From contig CM048839.1 of assembly GCA_026545765.1 (NCBI GenBank), positions 3,720,001-3,784,000 on the forward strand: a stretch of 64,000 nucleotides of DNA, given 5' to 3'. The stretch is from Plantago major. Taxonomy: Eukaryota > Streptophyta > Magnoliopsida > Lamiales > Plantaginaceae. Positions 12,330-24,149 of the stretch are shown here, one piece after another. The first letter of the stretch is position 1, and every line of letters begins with the position of its first letter. The notes under the pieces are model-generated. The model saw only the letters and a program-made list of their open reading frames with translations. It did no database searches and had not been told where the DNA came from. Position numbers and translations under genes: made by a program.

Positions 12330-14335
12330 TGGTGCTTTGTTATGGTTTTAAGAGCCGGTGTTATAGTTTTATGTATCGTTGTTATGGTTTTAGCTTGTGT
12401 TTAATGTCTCGGTCTGTTATTGTTTTAGCGCATATGTTATAGTTTCAAGGCCTATTATTGTTGTTTTAAGCAATGTTAGTGTTTTTAGCATCTGGTGAAA
12501 TATTTCTGGTCTGAATTTTTACAAATGTTTTATCATAATTTTAAAAGACATTGTTATAGTTTTAAAATGTACTATTATGGTTTTAAGTACAAATATTACC
12601 GTTTCAGCTTGTGTTGCATGTTCGTGCTTTGTTATAGTTTTAAGATGCACTGTAATGATTTTAAACATTAATGTTATTATATTTAGTTTATTGAATATTT
12701 CTGTTTGTTATTGTTTTTAGCGCATACGTTATATTTTTAAAACCTAATGTTGTAGTTTTAAGCATCAACGTTAATGTTTTAGCTTTTGTGAAATATTTAT
12801 AATTTGATTTTTTGCAAATGTTTTGTTATAGATTTAAGAGGCACTGTTATGATTTTATGTATCAATATTACTGTCTTTAGCTTGTGTTACATGTTCCTAC
12901 TTTGTTATAGTTTTAAGATGCACTGTTATGGTTTTAAGGATCAATGTATCAATATTACCGTTTTAGCTTGTGTTACATGTTCGTGCTTTGTTATAGTTTT
13001 AAGATGCACTGTAATGATTTTAAACATTAATGTTATTATATTTAGTTTATTGAATATTTCTGTTTGTTATTGTTTTTAGCGCATACGTTATAATTTTAAA
13101 ACCTAATATTGTAGTTTTAAGCATCAACGTTAGTGTTTTAGCTTTTGTGAAATATTTATGATTTGATTTTTTGCAAATGTTTTGTTATAGATTTAAGAGG
13201 CACTGTTATGATTTTATGTATCAATGTTACTGTCTTTAGCTTGTGTTACATGTTCCTACTTTGTTATAGTTTTAAAATGCACAGTTATGGTTTCAAGGAT
13301 CAATGTATCAATATTACTGTTTTAGCTTGTGTTGCATGTTCGTGCTTTGTTATAGTTTTAAGATGTACTGTAATGATTTTAAACATTAATGTTATTATAT
13401 TTAGTTTATTGAATATTTCTGTTTGTTATTGTTTTTAGCGCATACGTTATAATTTTAAAACCTAATGTTGTAGTTTTAAGCATCAACGTTAGTGTTTTAG
13501 CTTTTGTGAAATATTTATGATTTGATTTTTTGCAAATGTTTTGTTATAGATCTAAGAGGCACTGTTATGATTTTATGTATGAATGTTACTGTATTTAGCT
13601 TGTGTTGCATGTTCCTACTTTGTTATAGTTATAAGATGCACTGTTATGATTTTAAGGATCAATGTAACTGTTTTTAGCTTATGTTGCATGTTCATTCTTT
13701 GTTTTTAAGCACCCATGTGATAGTTTTGATGAGAGTTGTTATGATTTTAATCCAGTTAGTGAATGTTTTAAGCAGGTGCAGATGATGATACGGAGTTTGA
13801 TGATGGGTCTCTCAAAGGTGTCGCTGCAATATTGAAGTAACAAACACAAGCAACAAAAGGCAGGAGTCCGAAGTTCACCAACAAGTTTAATCGAAAAAAG
13901 CCTATTTTGACAACTCAGTTGCATTTGCATCAAAAACACCGAATGAACATATATTGTAATTTTTTCTATAAGAATAGATGTTTTCAAATATTTGGATGAC
14001 TGAATATTCAAGTGCTTATTTTAAACTTGTTTATTGTTGTTTTAATGGTTTTTCTGGAACTTTTAGACTTGTTTAATGGTGGTTTAATTATATTAGATTG
14101 TCAATTAAAACTGTAACAAGCCATTATAAAAATATCATGTAGGTTCTTAAAACCATGATACCATCTGTTAAAAATTTAACAAAAATGTTAAAACTATAAT
14201 TGAAACATGCAATACTGACACATTAAAACTATCATATCATCTTTTAGAACATTAATAAAATACTTTAAAACTGTAACTGAAACTTTCAATGTTAACAAAT
14301 TAAAACCATAACATAATCTATTAAAAGGATAATGA
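12330..14335. repeat. Array of degenerate TTATAGTTTTAA motifs, including about 3.3 tandem copies of a 359-bp unit
   Basis: A word close to GTTATAGTTTTAA recurs dozens of times. Between about 12,500 and 13,700 it is organised into a 359-bp tandem unit; 12,810-13,168 and 13,169-13,527 are nearly identical, with partial copies on both sides. From about 14,100 to 14,335 the same word occurs in the opposite orientation (TTAAAACTATAAC). The open frames in this interval are repeats of the unit, not genes. Confidence 0.85.
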
Positions 14336-15133
14336 AAAATGCTTGCCTCGGCGGTTTTTTGAGAAACCCGGCCGATCAGACCGTTAAAATCCAAAAACCG
14401 CAAAAAACCAAAAAAAACCTTGACTTTCCTATTTTTTAGGAAAATTTTACCTTTTCCAAGACTTTGGCTTCTTCTTCCTAGTCCCATCTGAATCTCTAGA
14501 ATCGATCTGGAATCAACCACCCAGATCGATTCAATTTAGCTCGCTAGTCAACTCTCTTGAATCCAATCCATTCACTCTGCTCATTGTCTTCAGCGCCTGT
14601 AATCTGCACAAATCCGTTTTGAGCTAGATTCTAATTTTTTTATTGATTGATTAAGTTTTGTTTACATGCTTTATCAATTATTATAGATTGAGATGTGTTG
14701 ATTGGTTGAGGAATTAGGTTGGTATAAAACAGAAGAAATGACTTGATAATTGTTGATGTGAAGAACAGTGAACATTGTGAAGTTGCAAACGAAAGCAAAG
14801 GAAAATATGTGATTTTCTTTGAATTTGTCTTTGATGAAATAAGACAGGTTCTAAATGCAGTGGAACCAAATTGCTGAATTGATTGGAAAGATGGGATCAA
14901 ATTGGCATGAAGATTAATAAATTAGGGTTCATGAAAAGAAATTGGGGAAGAACTTTAATTGTTAGAAAGAAACGCTATTAGTAGATAACGGAATATGGAT
15001 ATAATACTCAGATTCTTAAATTAATTTTAAGTTTAAAGATTGAATTTATAATATATTATGACAATACAATTATGTTTGTATGGATATATTTACCAAAATT
15101 GTCATTGTATAATTTACAAGTCTCATGGACGGT

Positions 15134-15143
15134 TAGGATTAAT
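15134..15143 (+). repeat. Target-site duplication of element ii, left copy
   Basis: TAGGATTAAT; the right copy is at 17,421-17,430. The 10-bp length fits MULE insertion (9-11 bp). Confidence 0.7.
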
Positions 15144-15705
15144 ACTTAGTATTATGAAAGTCCTATCATATTTGAAAAGTCCAAAAAGTTCACTTGCTCT
15201 CTATACAAATTGTCTAGTTTTTAGTTTTACCCGTTTTATATTTTGCGGGTCAAAATGCATGCGGGTCTTACCGTTTTATTTCTGGGTATAGTATAAATAG
15301 GTATTTTTCAGTTTTTTTTTCCATTTTCAGCGGTTTCTCTTGCAATTTTCTCTCTATTTTGGCGATACTTCCTGGATCATCCAAAAACCCTAGTTTATGG
15401 AGCGATTTTGTCTAGATTCATCGCGCGATCATCAAGTAATGTATGTTCAAGCTCGATTTTAGTGTTTTTGAGTTCGATTTTGCTTTTTGTTGCTTCGATC
15501 TTGGTCTGTTGTTGCGACTTTGAATCGCGATTTTGCTTCTATTTTTTTGATTTCATCGCGTAGAGACAGTAACGCGAAGACACAGTGGTTCGATTTTTGT
15601 GATTTCATCGCGATTTTGTGTTGCTTCGATTTTGAATGGTCTGTGTTGCTGATTCCAGTGATTTTAACCTTCTCTTCGCCTCGTTTTTGCTTGGTAGGCA
15701 TTTTA

Positions 15706-17041
15706 ATGGCGGAATCGAACGTGAATGCTACTGTTCAAGTGAACACGGAGCATCCTGTTCACCGTAATCCTGTTTCCGGCATAGGTAAGTGTTTTTTAGT
15801 CGCATTTATGGTTCGTAATTGAGTTTTTTTGCTAGGTCATGTTTCGTAATTGATGCTTTAATTTTCGCTAGATCTGTGGTTCATTTTGTGTGAAACTATC
15901 TAGGTTTTAGTATTTATTGTCTAGGTTTACATGAAAATACTCTACGTTTTACCTTTTGCTATGTTGTGGTGTACAATTTTATATGTTTCTGGCAGGGATT
16001 TGTTGTTTGTTTGATTTTTTCTGAATTTTTTGTGTGAAACTCTCTAGTTTCTTGCATATATTGTCTAGTTTTTCGTGGTATAGCTTTTTTGTTGTGCAGT
16101 TGTGTAAAATACTTTATGCTTTGATGTGTGGTTACTTTACTGACTACATAAGTGAGGTGTTACTTAAAATGCTTTATGCTTTGATATGCTTTGATATCTA
16201 GTTTTTATGTTATGCAGTTGTCTAGATTTTAATATGTATTGTCTAGTTTTTAACATGTTCATCTACTTTTTATGATTTTTAGATTTGCTATGTGGTTGTG
16301 CACACTGTATATGTTTTTGGTGGGGATTTGTTGTTTGTTTGAATTTTCTGAATGTTTTGTGTGAAATTGTCTAGTTTTTAACATATATTGTCTATTTTTT
16401 TTTTTAATGTTTTACAGCTTTTTGTGTGAAATTGTCTAGTTTTTAACATATATTGTCTAGTTTTTATGTAAATACCTTATGTTTTAGCTTTTAACACATA
16501 TGGTCTAGTTTTTAACAATATTTGTCTAGTTTTTCATTTATATATTTCTGTTGTGCAGTTGTGTTGAACTATCTAGTTTTTAGTAGGTATTGTTTAGTTT
16601 TTCATATAAACTGTATAGTTTTGAATATGTATTGATTGGACTGGTAATCTTAGTACTTCTGACTGTGGTGTTTTTCTGATGAAGCATATGGAGCTGTTCC
16701 AAGGAACCCCTTTTCCTTGCAAGGATCTAATGCAAGTATGTACTAGTTTGTTATGTTTTTAGATAATTTTTTCTCTAAATTTGTAGATATTGTGAACTTC
16801 TTGCATAATTTTTCTGAGCTTTTGTTTTGGTTTTGTGTATTAGGTGAATCGTAGGAAATTCCTCCGTGTTGAAATTTGCTCAGCTCTTATTTTTGTTGAC
16901 GCAAATGGTTTGAGATCTGATATTTTGACGAAGGTTGCATCATTTAACAAAGAAGATGTGATAAAGCAAATGAACGAAAATGAAAAGTTGAAAAAGCTAG
17001 AAGCAAATAAAGCTGCTGATGAAAAAGCTTCTCAAGTTTGA
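15706..17041 (+). CDS. Small unrecognised spliced gene inside MULE element ii
   Basis: Likely exons are 15,706-15,784 (MAESNVNATVQVNTEHP...), about 16,685-16,735 and 16,847-17,041. The last encodes a 65-residue Lys/Glu-rich, probably helical segment (FNKEDVIKQMNENEKLKKLE) ending at TGA. Donor and acceptor signals are good. Exons 2 and 3 join in frame from an ATG at 16,687, but exon 1 joined to exon 2 by the obvious sites runs into a stop in exon 3, so the three do not form one clean frame. The long introns consist of TTGTCTAGTTTTT motifs. I do not recognise the protein. It may be a captured host gene fragment or an accessory gene of this element class. Confidence 0.35.
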
Positions 17042-17370
17042 AAAATGATCTACATAATTGTCTAGTTTTTACAACATATTGTCTAGTTTTGTAACTGAAT
17101 TGTCTAGTTTTGTAAATGAATTGTTTAGTTTTATTACTTGTCCATAAATTTACTCATTCAGTGTAACATAATGTCTATATTGTCTAGTTTTACATTATAT
17201 TGTCTAGTTTATGAAATGAATTCTCTAGTTTTTACATGATATTAAATTTACATTATATTGTCTAGTTTTTACTTGACCCGTTTTCAATGAATCCGGGTCA
17301 AAAGATCCTCAAAAACCATCAGAAGCCAAGTCGAGAAAAATGTATAATTGTCTAGTTTTAACGTTTGAAG
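15850..17370. repeat. Array of degenerate TTGTCTAGTTTTT motifs
   Basis: The word TTGTCTAGTTTTT, or a close variant, recurs more than 20 times at irregular spacing through the introns and 3' part of element ii. The style matches the TTATAGTTTTAA array in element i but with a different word. Confidence 0.85.
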
Positions 17371-17781
17371 GGGACTTTCGGGACTCTCCTATATATAAGG
17401 GTCTCTTGCAAAACGGACTCTAGGATTAATTACAACTTACAATAATATTTGTACAAACGATCTAACGGTTGTAGATCAGTACAACTAAGATGGGTGTACG
17501 TTAAGCCGTATAAATTGAGTCGGACGTTAGAAGCTCATGAAACATAATAGCTCCAAAACACACTGAATTCCATCGTTCTCAATCACCAATCTGACACCTC
17601 TCCTTCTGAACAAGACACATAAGATGGACACTTGTACTCTTGCATGCCTTCTGAAATCACCTCACCACTCTCATCTCTATCCCTTAATTCCTCCCCTTCT
17701 TCACCGTCATCAAGCCCGTACCATAAATGATCCAAAACCCTGTCATCAATCACCAACCAAACGACCCCCAAAAGCAAGGAA

Positions 17782-20708
17782 ATGGCACCCAATTCAAAAA
17801 CCAGTCCAATTTTATTCACCCTGCTACTAACTTTTGTTACAGTATTAGCCACAACAACAGACCCTGAGCTGAAGCAATGCGAAGACAAGTGCGGAGATCA
17901 ACAGCCTCATTTCAGCAGGGAACAAGTGGCAGTCTGCTACAGACATTGCAAAGACTACCACCTGGCCAAGGAGAGGATGCAGCACCCCGGCCAGGGCCCG
18001 CAGAAGGAGTACGAAGAGTGCGTCGTGCAGTGCGGTCGGCAGTCGGAAGGCAGCAGTTATCCCCAGGAGAAGTGTCAGAAGGATTGTAAGCGCCAGCTCA
18101 GGGAGAGGGAACATGGTGACATGAAGTTCAATAAAGGTAGTTATATAATTAGTCCCAGTCGAACGAAATTGTAAAGAGGTGTGAAATTAATTATATTGGC
18201 AGGTACTCGGGAGCAGGGGAACGTGTCTCCTTATGTGTTTCAGGAGCGGCATTTTCTTACGGGTTTGCAGTCTCAACATGGAAGGATTAGTGTCCTGCCA
18301 AAGTTTACGGACAGGTCGCCACTTTTGCGCGGGATCGAGAACTATAGAGTTGGTATTTTCGAATCGGAGCCTCAGACTTTCGTGTTGCCCAAACATTGGG
18401 ATGCTGATATTGTTTTCTTCGTCGCTAATGGTACGTGCCTATGTGGAAGTGATCTAATTTATGTTAAGAGTTAGGAAATTTGGGGGTTTAGTTCCATCTC
18501 ATCTTTTGTGAAATGTAGTCATTTATATTAATACTTCAATAATCCCGCACTCGTGGCAAATTTCAACATTTTGGGAGATCATTCGAGTGGAAATTTAATA
18601 CGAGACGGAGATAATCTCCGGGGAGAGGTTCATACTCTCTCTCTCTCTCGTGTGGAATATAGTCATTTATATTTATACTCCAATAAAGTTTAGAACCTCT
18701 TGGACCCTCTCTTTTAGCATGGTTCGAGTATTAATTGTAATACTCGTTTTTACTCTTTTAAGATTGTACTTACAACGCCCCTTGTCCCTGTTTATAGTCG
18801 ATGATAAGGGGTCACGTTTTATAAAAAATCGGATAGGTCAACTTCCGATGGAGTAGTGTCACAGGGCAAGTTTATCATAATTCACTTGAGGATTGTAGAG
18901 TCTCGTCGGCACCTATTAAGTTGACTTATCATCACTTATAAGCCCTTAACAAGGGAATGAAGAGAGTTATCCAACTTATATGTAGTTTGCAAGATTATCT
19001 CGCATCACCAAGTGAGACATTCTAACAGCACGCACCTATGCTCTGCTCTTGAGTCTGAGCCAGGACATAATCCTACTCATCACTAGTTACTAAGAAAGTT
19101 GAAATCATGTAGAATATAACCATGTTTCGTTCTATTCTTGTTTTCCACTTTGTGTATGATCAGGAAGAGGGACAGTGAGCTTAGTGAGGCAAGGCAAGAG
19201 GGAGAGCTTTAACATTAGGCAAGGTGATGTAGTGAGGATCAGGGCAGGTACAACGGCTTACTTGATCAATAGAGACAATAGTCGAAGGCTTATTCTAGCC
19301 AAGCTTATTGTGCCTGTCAATGCACCTGGCGAATTTCAGGTAACCTTCGTTAGTCTCATTACCTGCAGAAATTTCCAACTTCTCGTGCTATCTCAATCAC
19401 AAATTACTTTGTAAATTATAGAATACGAAAAAGTAATTTAGGAGTACTTTGTGGTCAAATACTTGATAGAAATTTAAATTGGACTTTCCATTGGACAAGT
19501 GAGTATGATGCTAATCCACATTGTTTCTGTTACATTAATAGGCATACTTCGGATCTGGAGGAGGAAATCCGGAATCTTTCTACACTGTGTTCAGCAATGA
19601 GATACTTGAAGCCGCCTTCAATGTACTAACATTTATCAACTTAATCGACCAAGTTTTCTCACCATTTTTTTGTAGTGGCTTAAAAATGGGTTAAACGAAG
19701 GTTTTATTCCTTTTATTAGACAAGGAGTGATAGTCTACAGAGGCTGTTTGGGCAGAAAACACAAGGGTTCATAATTAAAGCTACCCCGGAGCAGATCAGG
19801 GCATTGAGCCAACATGAACAAGGTGGTATTTGGCCTTTTGGAGGCGCGTCACGTGGCAGCTTCAATCTTTATGAGCAGCGTCCTACACACACTAATCGAT
19901 ATGGCCAACTATATGAAGCTGACTCAAGCCGGTTTAGGCCCCTTCGTGACCTTGACTTGGTTGTTTCTCTAGCCAACATCACTCAGGTAAAATTATAGAA
20001 CAGTTTTTGGCAAAACGGGCAGGCCTCATATCAATTGTGATAGTGTCTTTTTTTGAACACCTTACAAGAAATGCATTGGGAGACTAGTTTTAGTTTATAT
20101 CTTGCGGATATAATCAACATGTATGTCTGCTTGTGTTTGAAATAGGGTGGCATGAGTGCTCCGTATTATAACTCGAAGGCAACAAAAATCTCCATAGTCA
20201 TTGAAGGTGAAGGCTACTTTGAAATGGCATGCCCACACTTATCCGAGCAGCACGGTGGCCACCAAGAACCTCAAGGTGGAACCTACAGTGGGCCACGTTA
20301 CCAACGAGTCAGCTCACGATTGAAGCGTGGCACTGTGGCGGTTATACCGGCTGGTCATCCTTTCATGGTTGTGGCTTCAAACAACCAAAATCTGCAGGTT
20401 CTGTGTTTTGAAGTCAATGCACAGGACAATGAAAAGTTCACACTTGCTGGTAAATACTCAACTGATGTCTAGAATGTTCGAGTGTTTTTACTCAAGTAAC
20501 TAACGAAGTTGTATTGTTGTTAAATTAAATACTACTGGTTTGAATTCGTGTAGGAAGGAGGAATCTGATCAGTCATCTAGGAAGGGAAGCTAAGGAGATA
20601 GCATTTGGCATGCCGGTAAGAGAAGTGGATGCGGTGTTTAGGAATCAGCAGGAGGAGTTCTTCTTCAAGGGGCCTAGCCAGCTGAGTAGACGACGTGCCT
20701 ACGTGTAA
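17782..20708 (+). CDS. Vicilin-like 7S seed storage globulin with N-terminal CxxxC repeats
   Basis: Seven exons are joined in frame: 17782-18136, 18203-18430, 19164-19339, 19542-19622, 19720-19986, 20146-20449 and 20554-20708, giving 521 residues. A signal peptide (LLLTFVTVLATTT) is followed by four CxxxC pairs (CEDKC, CYRHC, CVVQC, CQKDC) as in vicilin-like antimicrobial peptide regions. Two cupin barrels follow: the first from VSPYVFQERHF to the AAFN region, the second from GFIIKATPEQIRAL through GEGYFEM and GTVAVIPAGHPF. The protein is a trimeric storage globulin of the seed vacuole. Length is near the usual 500-600, no frame breaks were seen, and introns follow GT-AG. An RY-like GCATGC lies near 17,642. 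The MULE end sits only about 255 bp upstream. Confidence 0.93.
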
Positions 20709-21700
20709 GAGAGTTTCTTCCCACTCGTTTAGGTTTCCATTCGAGTTTTTATATCCAGTACTCGGTAGCATTATGTAAATGAGGGAAGGGCTGATGCGAC
20801 TATAACTAGTCCTGGAAATACTACAGGGTCTGTAATGTACTACCTCTATTATATTCCAGAACTGGACTATTTTCGAGGTCAGACAACAAAATTTAAAAGC
20901 CCAACGGTTATTTCTTGATCTCTTGGATGGAGCTTAGTCACAGAGCGAATTTGAGCACAAGAGCGGGAACAAGAGCGAGAGCGAGAATTCGTCAAATTCA
21001 AAAATATTTGGGAACGGGAGCATATATAGAGCGCGGTTGTTTCAGTATATAATTAAATTTAATTATAATTTTATATCCATATTATTCTAAAGAAAACTTA
21101 TTAATTTTTTTGGAGATATTCTAGTTCTATATTTAAATATAATATGATATTTACTCCTTAAATTATATCATAATTTTTTATAGCTGAAATTTCTACTTTG
21201 GTTTTTCGTATTTTTTTTCATTGTTTTCGACTCCTATGCGATGCTAAATAAGAAATCTTAAGTTTATTATGTTCAAATCATTTAACAATTCCTTGTAAAA
21301 AATAAGACCCCTAAAATTGACATTTTATTCCTAAACTTCTTCGACGATGAACTAAGAAAATTTAATTCGAGAACTAAGAAAGCATAAGTCGAGAATTAGC
21401 GAAGCACCCAAGCTCGGAACCTGAAAAAAGATTCAGGGATGAAGAATTATGTTACTAAGGGATGGAGAACACAAATGACCAAATTTATTAAATATGTTGA
21501 CATATATATCAATCTAATGATGGAATTAGAGGGGTTCCAAGTTGTTTTTTTTTTTTTTTTTCCCTTTTAGACAAGGAACATTGATAGAGAAAGAAACGTC
21601 AAACCCTTTCACCCACCGTCAGTTTCTATAGCTTAAGTAAAGAGGGTGAAGAAGATGGCATTGGAAGGAAGCTTGAGAGTACAGCAAATGTGATTAGCTA
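20709..21700. other. Vicilin downstream region sharing sequence with the DEFL2 flank
   Basis: About 20,830-20,940 and 21,473-21,530 resemble 42,586-42,690 and 42,709-42,770 (shared TCTGTAATGTACT, GGACTATTTT, CCAAATTTATTA and ATATCAATCTAA). The intervening 530 bp, including a GAGCGAGA-rich patch and a poly(T) at 21,546-21,561, has no match there. No gene was recognised. Confidence 0.5.
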
Positions 21701-21702
21701 CA

Positions 21703-22150
21703 CTAACATTTAAGGCTTTTTACTACGCTTTTTAACCGTGGTATATAGAGAAAAAGTATGGCAAAAGGTATATACTACGCTTATAATCCGTGAAAGACGT
21801 GTTGCATAAAAAGCCGTGGTAAAAGAATTAGGCCAAATTGACCGTTGTATAAACTCTTATACCACGTACGAAAACTGTGGTATATAAGTGGTAGCGTGGC
21901 ATATGACTTTGCCACACTTAAAAAGCGTAGTATAAAACCTTGCAAAAAAAAAAAAAAAATTAAAAAAACGAAAAATCAGAAATACATACCAATTACACAA
22001 ATTACTAAACAAGCAATTCACATAAAACCTATTCATATTCACAATTACAACTGTTCCACAAAACATTGCAAATAATTCCAATAGAACTGTCTTTCCTACT
22101 ACAAAAATCACGATAATTCACTCAATATGAGTCATGACAAGCCACTCAAT
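21703..22150. mobile_element. CACTA-like terminus with sub-terminal repeats
   Basis: Begins CACTAACATTTAAGGC and is followed by short words in both orientations (ACTACGCTTTTTAACCGTGGTA, GCCGTGGTA, ACCACGTACG, AAGCGTAGTA), the typical sub-terminal structure of CACTA elements. The other end was not found. A weakly similar CCCCGGTTTAAAAGCCGTAATA at about 42,513-42,534 may be its remnant, beyond the copia insertion. Confidence 0.45.
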
Positions 22151-22180
22151 ACATGTTCGCATATCAACTACAAGCCACCG

Positions 22181-22475
22181 TCAGTGCCAAAACAATAAAC
22201 GGGCATGCAGCTGATTCCTTCCATATTGCTTAAGTGCAGTATTCTTGGTGTGCTTCCTGTAGGGAATATCATTGTTCAACAATACATCAAGTGTTGGATT
22301 CTTTTCTTCTTCCTCTCGCTTAGCAGCTCCGCTTACTTTTTTATGTGCCTTCTCAGCTGCTTCAATAGTAGCCGGCATTTCGGTCACTCTAACTCTGCAA
22401 GTTAAAGTGCTACCGCCTCAGCAAGCGTACATCTCAAGTCTCAACGCTTCAATAGTATTGTTCCTCCACCTGTAA
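22181..22475 (-). CDS. Unrecognised minus-strand exon-like open frame
   Basis: A 68-codon frame ends at TGA near 22,181 and contains a Lys/Glu-rich stretch (EEEEKNPTLDVLLNNDIPYR). An acceptor-like TTTACAG lies upstream at about 22,460, though a stop falls between. It lies next to the CACTA-like terminus and could be a remnant of its gene. No family recognised. Confidence 0.2.
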
Positions 22476-22479
22476 ATGT

Positions 22480-23820
22480 ATAATAACTCATAAATGTGTT
22501 CACCAGACACCTCTTAGCTTTATTCGAAAGAATATCATCAAAAGCAATAAAAGTTTGAATGCTATCAATGAAAGTTTCCGACAAGGGCAATGGAATATTT
22601 ACCCTCGGGAAGATTCATCAGCACCCCACATAAATGAATATTGATTTAGCAGGCAACTATGTGTTATATCACTTGATTGGAGGTGAAAACCTCTTTCTTT
22701 CTTAGCCGTCGTGCACTTGGGATTTCTTGAAGTGATTTCAGTTTAGGCAGTGGTTTAACCTGTGAAGTTCAATTCAAAGTTATCAGATATGATGCGTTAG
22801 ATCAATCTCAGCACGACCCGTATGTTCTAAACTTCTACACCTTTACATAATTACGTGATCTACACCTTTAAATTGAGTTAAGCTAGAGAAGAAACTGATT
22901 CTGCATCCCAACTCCTGCCTTATTAGATGTAGTAGAGCACAACTTAAACAAACCTGAGTAAACAATCATCAAACAGTTGTAAGCTGAATAGCAACCTTAT
23001 CACGATCACCGATGAACTTCGCGAACGCCTTCTTGCAAGAGAAAACCAAGCAATTTGACAAAAGAAAAGCAAAAAAATGGAGCAAAAGTGAACCAAGGAA
23101 TTAACATACACTCCAAACAAGATATATTGACAAAATGTCAAGAACCTCTATCAACTATATCTACTCCAAGCATCTGTTCACTGGCAGAATTTACCTATAA
23201 AGATAGAAGACTTTGATCAAATAAAAGCAACACATAATATAAGGGAGTACTCCAGTCAGACAAATTCTCCGAAGGGCACATAATATTTCATAGTCATAAC
23301 TGAGAGCTCAAACATAACATTTATCCATACACTTGTACAAAATCGTTTCACACATCGCACATATCATAAAATACGTTTTGGGTATTCACATACTTGATCC
23401 TTTCAAATAGATTATTATACCAAGTCCTATATCTTGATATAATAACCATAAGTTGTTTATCAAACATTAAAACTATATATATACGATAATACGAAAATAA
23501 GAGCAAAAGTGTCAAAGAAACCCCCTTACCTCGAAGACGATACGAATCCCATTTAACATAGCCAACAACAAAAGCTCCTACTTGCAACTCGAACTCTCCA
23601 AGTCACCTTGAACCTTAAATCCTCAAATAGCACCACTTGCCAACTCCAAAAAAGACACTACTCCGATTGCAATAGGTCAAAAGGGAAAATTGGGTCACAA
23701 GGGCAAAACGATAATTTCTGGAGCTAGGAAAAATAGGTTTAAATGGTGGAAGGGCATAATAGTAATTCTGAAGTGTCTAGGGGTACAACGGTAATTTTGT
23801 AGGTGCGGAAGGGGCTGAAC
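22480..23820. other. Unassigned DNA, possibly introns or a decayed element
   Basis: AT-rich, no convincing exon, RNA gene or transposon terminus. At 23,640-23,810 there are several GGGCATAATAGTAATT / GGGTACAACGGTAATTTT phrases repeated imperfectly. Confidence 0.4.
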
Positions 23821-24067
23821 AAAAAGGATATAAAAATCTGTCCCTATCAAGGCTTGAACTGCTGACCTCCTTGTTAGACCACTCCCAATGGAGTGGTCGT
23901 CCGACTCGGCCGTGCCTCACGGTCGGCTGTGGTGCTCCAGGCACGGCCGCCCCCGACCAATGGGCCCCACCCGACTTTTTTTTATTTTTTTAAAAATTTT
24001 TTTAAAATTAATTTGTAAAGTAATATTAAATAAAAAATACACCAACGGCTATATTTTTTTCGAGATC

Positions 24068-24075
24068 TATAAATA
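24068..24075 (+). promoter_or_regulatory. TATA box of the Harbinger ORF1
   Basis: TATAAATA lies 82 bp upstream of the ATG at 24,150. Confidence 0.5.
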
Positions 24076-24149
24076 CGACTCATTCACAACCCATTTCACC
24101 ACACCTCAATTTCCTCTCATCTTCCACTTCTTAAACTCAAAACGCTAAA

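Larger units (their letters stand above)
15144..17420 (+). mobile_element. MULE-like element ii inserted in the right TIR of element i
   Basis: Flanked by a perfect 10-bp direct repeat TAGGATTAAT (15,134-15,143 and 17,421-17,430), inside what was the right TIR of element i. The two ends are weak inverted repeats: ATATTTGAAAAGTCC near the left and, reading inwards from the right, ATATATAGGAGAGTCC. It contains a TATA-like box near 15,291, a CT-rich leader, a small spliced gene and an array of more than 20 TTGTCTAGTTTTT motifs. No transposase is present, so it is non-autonomous, possibly a Pack-MULE. Confidence 0.65.
11338..17527. mobile_element. Long-TIR MULE (element i), non-autonomous, interrupted by a second element
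   Basis: Sequence from about 11,338 rightwards (GTCCGACTACAATTG...) reappears inverted at 17,431-17,527, and the next part of the same TIR (about 11,435-11,700) reappears inverted at about 14,900-15,143. The two right-hand pieces are separated by element ii. The reconstructed TIR is about 350 bp, a Mutator-like trait. Internally it holds a CT-rich, gene-like 5' leader (about 11,880-12,120) with a (TC)n run, then a long array of TTATAGTTTTAA-type motifs, and no transposase. Without element ii it would be about 3.9 kb. I could not find its own 9-bp target duplication. Its right end lies about 255 bp upstream of the vicilin ATG. Confidence 0.7.

Noticed and set aside
12804..13438. Two 91-codon Cys/Ile-rich open frames
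   Set aside because: They are translations of the 359-bp tandem repeat, near-identical copies of non-coding DNA with low-complexity composition.
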